In this document: positions 1-5,121 of the stretch, piece by piece
How positions within the stretch are numbered: the first letter of the stretch is position 1
How the letters are laid out: each line of letters starts with the position of its first letter
DNA from: Anaerofustis sp.
Lineage (GTDB): Bacteria; Bacillota; Clostridia; Eubacteriales; Anaerofustaceae
DNA length: 7,072 nt
Assembly (NCBI RefSeq): GCF_019420015.1
Contig: NZ_JAHZIA010000031.1
Span: 1-7,072, forward strand
Direction: 5' to 3'
Notes under the pieces: model-generated
What the model saw: only the letters and a program-made list of their open reading frames with translations
Database searches by the model: none
What the model was told of the DNA's origin: nothing
Translations under genes and position numbers: made by a program

Positions 1-296
1 AACAAATCCTGTCTCATGTTGCTTTCCATGTTCGCTCCCATAATATGCCCCCAGGATGTTATAAAATATTCGCAGTACGTTCTTATCATGTACATCACAA
101 ACATCAAAAGAGCCACTATACCTATTGACGAAAGTATTACTTCCGCTCCTTTGGTAAAAAGTCCTCCGGTTAAAAATTTCAATATTTGAGGAAATGCCAA
201 ATCGACGAGAGATACAATAACGGCACAAAGCATATCAAGATAAAACAGTCTTTTGTAAGGTTTGTAATAATTGATAAATTTATTGAATGTAGACAT
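1..296 (-). CDS. ABC exporter-type transporter (permease/ATPase), N-terminal fragment
   Basis: The first 98 codons of a protein that runs off the left edge of the window. The start is the ATG at 294-296, preceded at five bases by a good ribosome site (AAGGAG, minus strand). The protein begins MSTFNKFINYYKPYKRLFYL, followed by a hydrophobic helix at about residues 16-38 and a second at about 52-72 (ILSSIGIVALLMFVMYMI). It then reads SWGHIMGANMESNMRQDLF, the conserved stretch after TM2 in type I ABC exporters, where the NMRxDLF segment leads into the first long cytoplasmic helix. This fits the ABC_membrane fold fused to an ATPase domain, usually about 570-600 residues, but the Walker motifs lie outside the window. 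The substrate cannot be read from this part; many such proteins act as paired heterodimeric multidrug or lipid exporters. The gene has its own promoter and a dyad operator, so it need not be co-transcribed with the hydrolase upstream. Confidence 0.85.
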   Translation of the reverse strand, partial: MSTFNKFINYYKPYKRLFYLDMLCAVIVSLVDLAFPQILKFLTGGLFTKGAEVILSSIGIVALLMFVMYMIRTYCEYFITSWGHIMGANMESNMRQDL

Positions 297-310
297 TTTT
301 GCTCCTTATT

Positions 311-339
311 TGTTTTAATGGAATTTTAACATTAAAACA
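311..339. promoter_or_regulatory. perfect 10-bp inverted repeat, likely repressor operator of the ABC transporter
   Basis: TGTTTTAATG (311-320) and CATTAAAACA (330-339) are exact reverse complements separated by 9 bases. The dyad abuts the -10 of the ABC transporter promoter and covers the expected transcription start, where a bound dimer would block RNA polymerase. Size and symmetry fit a MarR- or TetR-class operator, which is common ahead of exporter genes. No such regulator gene is in the window. The stem is AT-rich with no T tract toward the gene, so a terminator is less likely. Confidence 0.5.
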
Positions 340-367
340 TTATACATTAACTTTACTTCTTAATCAA
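339..367 (-). promoter_or_regulatory. sigma-A-type promoter of the ABC transporter gene
   Basis: On the minus strand a -35 TTGATT (362-367) is followed after exactly 17 bp by a perfect -10 TATAAT (339-344). Transcription would start near 332, giving a leader of about 36 bases that includes the AAGGAG ribosome site. This is one of the best promoter matches in the window. The inverted repeat at 311-339 begins at the last base of the -10. Confidence 0.6.
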
Positions 368-400
368 TTTGCATTTATAAACTTTTATTTTTGATTTTAT

Positions 401-417
401 AAAAAACATAGATGTTT
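401..417 (-). terminator. weak possible terminator of the hydrolase gene
   Basis: On the minus strand, just past the hydrolase stop codon, AAACA (413-417) can pair with TGTTT (404-408) around a 4-base loop, and the transcript continues into further T residues (401-403). The stem is only 5 bp and has one G-C pair, so it would be weak; read-through into the ABC transporter gene is possible. Confidence 0.2.
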
Positions 418-1165
418 AAAATTCTTCATTTATAAGTTTCAATAGTTTTTCGACATATATTTTCGCATGATTCAGGCTTAAATCTCCATGATAATATCCC
501 TGCAATATTTCCATGGAAGAATTTTTTATTTTTCTGTTTATAATCTTTGCTGATTTTTTTATGATAGAACGTTCTTTACTTCCTGTTAAAATAAGTGTTT
601 TTGCAGTGCACTTTGAAAGATTTTCAGGCATTTTGTAAGTTGTGTTTTCTTTTAGAAATGCAATCATATCTTCTTTGTTTATTGTAGAAGTACCTATAAA
701 ATATTCTTCAAAATAAGAAGGTTTTATATGCAGGGATTTGAACTGAAGCTTGGCAAACCATTCTTTTTTTATTAATGGAAAACAAAGAGAAAAAACGGGT
801 TTGATTAATTTTGAAGTAAAAGGCATAGGTAAAACCGTTGTGCTTTCTATAATCGCAAATTTGCATATATCCTTTTTCTCGGCTAACATTTCCAAAAGGA
901 TTTGTCCTCCTAAAGAAACACCTCCTATTAAATAGACTTCGCCTTCAAGTTTTTTATCTATAAATTCGACCAGATTTTTTGCGTTTTCTTTTATTGTGGA
1001 AAATCTGTTTTTGCTTCCTCGGTGTCCGTTTAAGCTTAGGATTATAACGTGAAATCGGCTTTTAAGTATATTTGCCACTTCGTCATAATTCCAAGTTCCT
1101 AACCCTCCCGCATGCAATAAGATAATTACTTTTTCATTTTCTTTTCCATACTCTTTAATACACAT
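416..1165 (-). CDS. alpha/beta hydrolase, 249 aa
   Basis: A single-domain alpha/beta hydrolase. The strand 3 to helix A region reads IILLHAGGLG (residues 14-23), which supplies the oxyanion-hole segment. The nucleophile elbow is GGVSLGG with Ser84. A likely acid is Glu198 in LTGSKE, and the catalytic His is probably His226 in YYHGDLS near the C terminus. The stretch HVIILSLNGHRGS (39-51) matches the strand-4 region of this fold. No signal peptide or membrane helix is seen, so it should be cytosolic. The ATG at 1165 is chosen because GGGAGGA (1171-1177) lies five bases upstream. A frame-extending TTG at 1192 would add nine residues and would place this ribosome site inside the gene. Esterase, lipase-like and thioesterase roles all fit; the substrate cannot be deduced. 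It lies 119 bp upstream of, and in line with, the ABC transporter gene. Confidence 0.85.
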   Translation of the reverse strand: MCIKEYGKENEKVIILLHAGGLGTWNYDEVANILKSRFHVIILSLNGHRGSKNRFSTIKENAKNLVEFIDKKLEGEVYLIGGVSLGGQILLEMLAEKKDICKFAIIESTTVLPMPFTSKLIKPVFSLCFPLIKKEWFAKLQFKSLHIKPSYFEEYFIGTSTINKEDMIAFLKENTTYKMPENLSKCTAKTLILTGSKERSIIKKSAKIINRKIKNSSMEILQGYYHGDLSLNHAKIYVEKLLKLINEEF

Positions 1166-1262
1166 ATCAATCCTCCCGAATTTAATATGCAACCTATATG
1201 TTTCTTTTTATAATAATGAAAAAAAGAACAATAAATATTTTTATTTAAGTCTTATATATAGA

Positions 1263-1271
1263 ATTATATCA
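1263..1271 (-). promoter_or_regulatory. extended -10 promoter candidate for the hydrolase gene
   Basis: The minus strand reads TGATATAAT (1271 down to 1263), an extended -10 with a perfect TATAAT. No good -35 is seen about 17 bp upstream, which an extended -10 can tolerate. The start would lie near 1256, giving a leader of about 90 bases before the ATG at 1165. Confidence 0.4.
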
Positions 1272-1325
1272 TTTTTTGATTATATTTTAATATGGATTAC
1301 TCTATTTTTTGTGCAAAAACTATAT

Positions 1326-1347
1326 TGTGAAGAATATGTGAAATAAA
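1326..1347. promoter_or_regulatory. 11-bp-spaced TGTGAA direct repeat, likely response-regulator site
   Basis: TGTGAA occurs at 1326-1331 and again at 1337-1342, exactly 11 bp apart, the spacing by which two subunits of an OmpR/PhoB-family regulator bind one face of the DNA. The second copy sits in ATATGTGAAATAAA (1334-1347), which recurs with one mismatch in inverted orientation at 1420-1433 in the htrA promoter. It may be a distal site for htrA or serve the divergent hydrolase gene. Confidence 0.45.
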
Positions 1348-1402
1348 CTTCTTTTTCTTCTTTCCTTTATTCAATAACATCTTATGGAAGCTTTGTTTTT
1401 AC

Positions 1403-1430
1403 TTCATTCCTGTTTCATCTTTACTTCACA
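1403..1430 (+). promoter_or_regulatory. three TTCA boxes with 11-bp period upstream of the htrA -10
   Basis: TTCA occurs at 1403-1406, 1414-1417 and 1425-1428, each step exactly 11 bp; the last copy is TTCACA. The array ends nine bases before the htrA -10 at 1440-1445 and replaces a recognisable -35. That geometry is typical of promoters activated by OmpR/PhoB-family regulators such as PhoB. The regulator encoded at 2847-3527 is the obvious candidate. Confidence 0.55.
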
Positions 1431-1439
1431 TATATTGAA

Positions 1440-1445
1440 TATAAT
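1440..1445 (+). promoter_or_regulatory. -10 element of the htrA promoter
   Basis: A perfect TATAAT, with no good -35 at 16-18 bp upstream. Transcription would begin near 1452, about 24 bases before the htrA ATG, leaving the AAAGGAGG ribosome site (1459-1466) in a short leader. The missing -35 together with the TTCA boxes suggests an activator-dependent promoter. Confidence 0.5.
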
Positions 1446-1475
1446 ATATTCAGTCGAAAAAGGAGGACATAAATT

Positions 1476-2627
1476 ATGGAAGATAAAAATGATAATATAT
1501 ACAAATCAAACAAGAAAAGAAGAACAGCGGTTTTTGTTGTGATTGTTGCCGCTATGATGATTACATCTACCTCTTTGGGGTTTATCGGCGGAATGGCCGC
1601 AAATAAAGTTTTTAGCAGCAATAAAGCTCAGGGGGTAACTTCTACGGATATTCCCGTTGCAACGACGTCTTCTTCAGATGATGGAACAATGAATGTTTCA
1701 AACGTCGTAAAATCAGCCAAGAGTAGCGTGGTTTCCATAGAATGCGAAAGCAAAAGCAGTTCTGAAGGGTACATTTTCGGCAGAGGGGAAGATTCTTCGG
1801 TTACTAAATCCGCCGGCAGCGGTGTTATAATCACCAGTAACGGTTATATCGCAACCAATAATCACGTTGTTGACGGGGCAGAAAAAATCACGGTTAAAAC
1901 ATCAGACAACAAGTCTTATACAGCAAAGCTTATAGGTAAAGACGAACAGACCGATCTTGCCGTTTTGAAAATCGATGCAAGGAATCTTAACAATGCTACA
2001 TTCGGAAAATCAAGTTCTCTTGAAGTGGGAGATGAAGTGGTTGCCATAGGAAATCCTCTGGGAGAGCTTTCAGGTACCGTCACAAACGGAATTGTTTCCG
2101 CCCTTAACAGAGAAGTTACCATAGAAAACGAAACTATGAGCTTGATTCAGACAAATGCATCTATAAATGCCGGAAACTCCGGAGGAGGTCTGTTTGATAA
2201 AAACGGTCTTTTAGTGGGTATAGTAAACGCGAAAGCTTCTGGAACAAATGTAGAAGGACTTGGCTTTGCAATTCCTGTTGATACGGCAAAAAGCGTTATA
2301 GAACAGATAATGGACTACGGTTATGTCAAAGGAAGAGTGACAAGCGGACTTACCCTTATCGATATTCTCGATAGCAGTACTGCAATGAAGTATGGGGTAA
2401 ATGAACTGGGAGTATATATTTACAGCGTTAACGAAGGTTCAAATGCCGAAAAGGCCGGTCTTAAATCGGGATATATCATAAAAGAAGTCAACGGAAAAGA
2501 AGTGGAAAGCGCAAGCGATTTTAAAGCGGTAATAAATAAATTAAAAGTAGGAGATAAGATTAAGGTTACCGTTTCGAACGGTATGAGTGAAGCAAGCGTG
2601 GAATATAAATTAACTGAAAAGAAATAG
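1476..2627 (+). CDS. htrA: HtrA/DegP-like trypsin-type serine protease with one PDZ domain, membrane-anchored
   Basis: A 383-residue S1C (HtrA) protease. A short basic cytosolic tail (SNKKRR) precedes one membrane helix at about residues 18-42, which anchors the enzyme with its catalytic domain outside the membrane. A Ser/Thr-rich linker (47-85) follows. The protease domain carries the full triad: His130 in ATNNHVV, Asp160 in TDLAVLK and Ser235 in GNSGGGLF. The typical motifs AIGNPLG and GLGFAIP are also present. A single PDZ domain covers about 287-378 (AEKAGLKSGYIIKEVNG), fitting the usual one-PDZ Gram-positive form, full length and intact. Its role is degradation and quality control of misfolded secreted and surface proteins. 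The ATG follows AAAGGAGG (1459-1466) at nine bases. The gene stands 219 bp upstream of a two-component system, as in CssRS- and CiaRH-type systems, and its promoter has 11-bp-spaced TTCA boxes suited to an OmpR-family regulator. Confidence 0.95.
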   Translation: MEDKNDNIYKSNKKRRTAVFVVIVAAMMITSTSLGFIGGMAANKVFSSNKAQGVTSTDIPVATTSSSDDGTMNVSNVVKSAKSSVVSIECESKSSSEGYIFGRGEDSSVTKSAGSGVIITSNGYIATNNHVVDGAEKITVKTSDNKSYTAKLIGKDEQTDLAVLKIDARNLNNATFGKSSSLEVGDEVVAIGNPLGELSGTVTNGIVSALNREVTIENETMSLIQTNASINAGNSGGGLFDKNGLLVGIVNAKASGTNVEGLGFAIPVDTAKSVIEQIMDYGYVKGRVTSGLTLIDILDSSTAMKYGVNELGVYIYSVNEGSNAEKAGLKSGYIIKEVNGKEVESASDFKAVINKLKVGDKIKVTVSNGMSEASVEYKLTEKK

Positions 2628-2642
2628 ATAAAACAGGAATAT

Positions 2643-2659
2643 TTCAATGGGGTTTCACA
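2643..2659 (+). promoter_or_regulatory. TTCA direct repeat with 11-bp period between htrA and the regulator gene
   Basis: TTTCA at 2642-2646 and TTTCACA at 2653-2659 repeat with an 11-bp period, the same box, spacing and orientation as the array in the htrA promoter. This is a second likely site for the same response regulator and suggests autoregulation of the two-component genes. No convincing -10 follows at the distance seen for htrA, so which promoter it serves is open. Confidence 0.4.
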
Positions 2660-2731
2660 TAAAATACACATTGTTTTGCTAGACTTAGCGTGTAAGCAAA
2701 ATGCTTATGAATTAGTTAGTTGTATTTTATG
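2658..2731. repeat. 74-bp inverted-repeat structure in the htrA 3' region
   Basis: CATAAAATACA (2658-2668) pairs perfectly with TGTATTTTATG (2721-2731). Inside it TTTTGCT (2674-2680) pairs with AGCAAAA (2695-2701), and GCTA/TAGC (2678-2681 with 2686-2689) offers an alternative inner hairpin. As RNA this would fold into a nested, partly branched structure. It lacks a T tract directly after it, so it is not a standard terminator. It may protect or end the htrA transcript, be part of a small RNA or leader, or be a small repeat element. Confidence 0.4.
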
Positions 2732-2765
2732 CAACAAACAATTCCCTCTTTTAAAAATATGTAAT

Positions 2766-2801
2766 CTAATATTACCGGTGCACACGCACCGGTAATATTA
2801 G
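2766..2801. repeat. perfect 16-bp inverted repeat with 4-base loop
   Basis: CTAATATTACCGGTGC (2766-2781) and GCACCGGTAATATTAG (2786-2801) are exact complements around ACAC. The GC-rich core makes this the most stable hairpin in the window. On the plus strand GTATAAGGG follows, with no T run, so it is not a canonical terminator for htrA; on the minus strand only a loose T-rich stretch follows. It overlaps the -35 position of the regulator promoter at 2819-2827, so it could be a dyad operator, an RNA element between the two transcripts, or an intergenic palindromic repeat. Confidence 0.55.
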
Positions 2802-2818
2802 TATAAGGGATAAAATTA

Positions 2819-2827
2819 TGGTATAAT
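2819..2827 (+). promoter_or_regulatory. extended -10 promoter candidate for the response regulator gene
   Basis: TG (2819-2820), one base, then a perfect TATAAT (2822-2827) form an extended -10. The -35 position falls in the right arm of the 2766-2801 palindrome and is poor. The start would fall near 2834, leaving a leader of only about 13 bases that still contains AAAAGGAGG (2833-2841). Confidence 0.45.
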
Positions 2828-2846
2828 ATAATAAAAGGAGGTAAAT

Positions 2847-3527
2847 ATGCCAAGAATTTTGATAGTTGATGATGAACCTAAGATTGCAGAACTTATTAAT
2901 AAGTATGCAACTTTTGAAGGATACGATACACTGGAAGTTAACGATGGTATGAAAGCCATTGAAATATGTAAAAAAGAAGACTTCGATATTATTGTCATGG
3001 ATATTATGATGCCGGAACTTGACGGTTTTTCTGCGGTCAGAGAAATAAGAAAAACCAAGGATACTCCTGTTATTATGTTGTCTGCAAGAGGAGAAGAATA
3101 CGACAGGATACACGGCTTTGAAGTAGGCGCGGACGATTACGTGGTTAAGCCATTTTCTCCAAAAGAATTGATGATGAGAATCGAAGCCATACTAAAAAGA
3201 ACAAAACCGAAAAAAGAAGATAATAAAGAAGACGTTATAAACATAGAGGGGCTTAGTATAGATTTGGCGGCAAGAATCGTAAAAGTGGAAGGTAACCCCG
3301 TAAGCTTGACTCCGAAAGAATACGATCTTTTGACTTTCCTTGTGGAAAATCAAGGTATTGCTTTATCCAGAGAAAAGATAATATCAACCGTATGGGGATA
3401 TGATTATTACGGTGACGACAGAACTTTGGATACTCATATAAAGTTACTGAGAAAGAACTTGGGACCGTATGCGGGTAAGATTGTTACGTTAAGGGGAGTT
3501 GGATACAGATTTGAAAAAGAAGAATAA
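2847..3527 (+). CDS. OmpR/PhoB-family response regulator (likely partner of the adjacent kinase, CssR-like role)
   Basis: A 226-residue two-domain regulator of normal length. The receiver domain (about 3-116) shows the acidic pair Asp8-Asp9, the phospho-acceptor Asp52 in VMDIMMP, the switch residue Ser79 in MLSA and Lys101 in VVKPF. The C-terminal winged helix (about 130-224) has LTPKEYDLLTFLVENQG, the recognition-helix region DDRTLDTHIKLLRKNL and the wing TLRGVGYRF. All key residues are present, so it should be phosphorylated by a kinase and bind tandem DNA repeats. The start is ATG with AAAAGGAGG five bases upstream. The kinase gene overlaps its 3' end, so the two form an operon and an evident cognate pair. 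Position next to htrA and repeated TTCA boxes near both genes suggest that it controls htrA and itself. The stress-response role is inferred. Confidence 0.95.
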   Translation: MPRILIVDDEPKIAELINKYATFEGYDTLEVNDGMKAIEICKKEDFDIIVMDIMMPELDGFSAVREIRKTKDTPVIMLSARGEEYDRIHGFEVGADDYVVKPFSPKELMMRIEAILKRTKPKKEDNKEDVINIEGLSIDLAARIVKVEGNPVSLTPKEYDLLTFLVENQGIALSREKIISTVWGYDYYGDDRTLDTHIKLLRKNLGPYAGKIVTLRGVGYRFEKEE

Positions 3528-4956
3528 CCTTAGTCTGAAATGGCGTATGTTTATGTATTTCTCCGTATTTGTTGCGGTGGTAATCATCGGCTTATGGCTG
3601 TGTCAGGTGGTTTTTCTTGATGCAACTTACAAAAACATAAAAACGAGAGAGATCAAGAATGCTGCTCATAAAATAAGCGAAAATTTTAACGAAGGGTATA
3701 TCGAAGAGATTGCAATTTCCAAGGATTTTTGCGTTCTTATTTTAGACAGCGGCGGGAATCCCGCTTTTTCCATAAAGACTTCACCGAAGTGCACCATACA
3801 TAAATTAACACCTCAGGGTATTAATTATTATGTTAATATGGCAATAAAAAACGGCGGAGAGTTTTTGGAAAAATCTTCCGTTTCAAAACAAGACAGAGAA
3901 TACAGATTCGGCAATATAATATTTTCCAAACCCGAAAGCATAGTTTATACCAAAATAGTAAATGTGGGAAACACATTTTATGTGATGCTTTTGGATTCTG
4001 CGATTTCGCCAATTAACGCAACGGTAAGCACCTTAAGGTCTCAGTTGTTTTGGATTACCGCAGGTCTTTTGATATTTGCGGGTATCCTCGCTTTTTGGAT
4101 TTCAAAAACAGTCGCATCTCCGATAGAAGAGGTGACGGGAAAAGCGAGATTGTTGGCAAAAGGACACTATGAATCCGACGATGATTTTGACGGAGGATAT
4201 AAAGAAATCAATGAACTGGTCAGCACTCTTAATTATGCTGCGGCTGAGATAGATAAAAACGAAGAATACAAGAGGGAACTCATCGCAAATGTATCCCACG
4301 ATTTGAGAACTCCTCTTACTATGATTATAGGCTACAGCGAAATGATGAGAGATTATCCTAACCAGGCGGATATGGACAGTATACAAACGATTATTGATGA
4401 GGCAAAAAGGCTTAATAACCTGGTAAACGATACTTTGGATATGGCAAAATACGAATCGGGTGCGGTAGAGCTTAATAAGGAAAAATTTGATATAACAAAA
4501 GAAATCAAATCGATTATATCTAGATTTTCTACCTTTACCGATTACAATATCGTGTTTAACTACGATTCTCACGCAGAAATCTGTGCGGATGAGCTTCAAA
4601 TATCTCAAGTTATATATAATCTGCTTACCAATGCCATAAATTATACCGGAGAAGATAAACTGGTAAGCGTTAATCAGATTATAAAAGGAAACACTGTCAG
4701 AATAGAGGTTACAGATACTGGAGAAGGTATAGAAGAAGATAAACTTCCGAACATATGGCAGAGATATTACAAAATAGATAAGACTCACAAAAGGTCCGTG
4801 GTGGGAAGCGGACTTGGACTTTCTATCGTGAAAACCATTCTTTTAAGACACGGTGCAAAGTTTGGCGTAAAGAGCAAGGTGGGCTTTGGAAGTACTTTTT
4901 GGTTTGAACTCAAAACCGTGAAAGACAAAAAGAAAACTTTAAATACGAAGGAATAA
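3511..4956 (+). CDS. HAMP-containing sensor histidine kinase (likely partner of the regulator at 2847)
   Basis: A membrane kinase of 481 residues. TM1 is at about 12-36 and TM2 at about 179-198, with about 140 extracytoplasmic residues between them forming the sensor region. A HAMP linker (199-251) precedes the HisKA domain with NVSHDLRTPL; His263 is the phosphorylation site and HDLRT fits the phosphatase motif. The ATPase domain has the N box NLLTNA (Asn374), G1 DTGEG (402-406) and G2 GSGLGL (432-437). No ATG lies near the expected N terminus. TTG at 3511, giving MKKKNNLSLKWRMFM, matches how such kinases begin and overlaps the regulator gene by 17 bp, implying translational coupling. TTG at 3499 is an alternative that adds four residues but directly abuts the GGGGAG at 3493-3498. 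The sensor region has Cys74 (DFCVLILDSGG) and Cys94 (KCTIH), spaced as in some clostridial kinases. The signal is unknown; envelope protein stress is inferred from htrA. Confidence 0.93.
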   Translation: MKKKNNLSLKWRMFMYFSVFVAVVIIGLWLCQVVFLDATYKNIKTREIKNAAHKISENFNEGYIEEIAISKDFCVLILDSGGNPAFSIKTSPKCTIHKLTPQGINYYVNMAIKNGGEFLEKSSVSKQDREYRFGNIIFSKPESIVYTKIVNVGNTFYVMLLDSAISPINATVSTLRSQLFWITAGLLIFAGILAFWISKTVASPIEEVTGKARLLAKGHYESDDDFDGGYKEINELVSTLNYAAAEIDKNEEYKRELIANVSHDLRTPLTMIIGYSEMMRDYPNQADMDSIQTIIDEAKRLNNLVNDTLDMAKYESGAVELNKEKFDITKEIKSIISRFSTFTDYNIVFNYDSHAEICADELQISQVIYNLLTNAINYTGEDKLVSVNQIIKGNTVRIEVTDTGEGIEEDKLPNIWQRYYKIDKTHKRSVVGSGLGLSIVKTILLRHGAKFGVKSKVGFGSTFWFELKTVKDKKKTLNTKE

Positions 4957-4980
4957 GTTAAATCTTATTCCTTTTTTTTT
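4948..4980 (+). terminator. rho-independent terminator of the two-component operon
   Basis: AAGGAATAAG (4948-4957) pairs perfectly with CTTATTCCTT (4964-4973) around a 6-base loop, and a run of nine T follows (4972-4980). The kinase stop codon TAA (4954-4956) lies in the left arm, so coding sequence and terminator overlap. On the minus strand there is no T run, so it acts in one direction only. Confidence 0.85.
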
Positions 4981-4989
4981 CGGTATTTT

Positions 4990-5010
4990 TATATTGCCCT
5001 TAACAATATA
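4990..5010 (+). terminator. weak hairpin after the kinase terminator
   Basis: TATATTG (4990-4996) pairs with CAATATA (5004-5010) around CCCTTAA, followed by a T-rich but interrupted stretch (GTCTTTTGTGTTT). It could be a back-up terminator. The stem has a single G-C pair, so support is weak. Confidence 0.25.
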
Positions 5011-5044
5011 GTCTTTTGTGTTTAAACAAAATTGTCGGAAAGCT

Positions 5045-5065
5045 TAAGAATTTTGTAAGAATTTT
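5045..5065 (+). promoter_or_regulatory. perfect 10-bp direct repeat TAAGAATTTT, likely regulator site of the 5122 operon
   Basis: TAAGAATTTT at 5045-5054 and again at 5056-5065 repeat with an exact 11-bp period, and a partial third copy TAAGAAT lies at 5079-5085. The boxes lie in the promoter region of the 5122 gene. The spacing fits OmpR-family regulators; the second response regulator (6450) is the closest candidate in this block. The box differs from the TTCA box near htrA, so a different regulator is likely. Confidence 0.45.
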
Positions 5066-5084
5066 ATTCGGTTTTTTATAAGAA

Positions 5085-5090
5085 TATTAT
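5085..5090 (+). promoter_or_regulatory. -10 candidate for the 5122-6397 operon
   Basis: TATTAT (five of six matches to TATAAT), 32 bp upstream of the ATG at 5122. TATAAG at 5077-5082 is an alternative lying 11 bp after the direct repeat. Neither has a good -35, which suggests dependence on an activator bound to the repeats at 5045-5065. Confidence 0.3.
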
Positions 5091-5121
5091 CTTAAACTAT
5101 AGGAGAAGTTGAGGTGATATT

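Noticed and set aside
1166..1192. Extending the hydrolase to the TTG at 1192
   Set aside because: A strong ribosome site GGGAGGA sits between this TTG and the ATG at 1165, and the shorter start gives the usual N terminus for the fold.
2658..2731. A miniature transposable element
   Set aside because: Although it has terminal inverted repeats, no target-site duplication flanks it and no second copy is in the window, so a mobile origin is not supported.
2772..3113. Minus-strand open frame over the palindrome and the 5' part of the regulator gene
   Set aside because: It covers the conserved receiver domain in antisense and the hairpin, with no protein-family pattern.
4102..4788. A long minus-strand open frame (228 codons) opposite the kinase gene
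   Set aside because: It is wholly antisense to the HAMP, HisKA and ATPase domains, has no recognisable motif, and its composition is what the opposite strand of the kinase gives.
5014..5031. TTTTGT/ACAAAA inverted repeat after the kinase terminator
   Set aside because: A 6-bp stem with one G-C pair in AT-rich DNA is expected by chance, and no T run follows.
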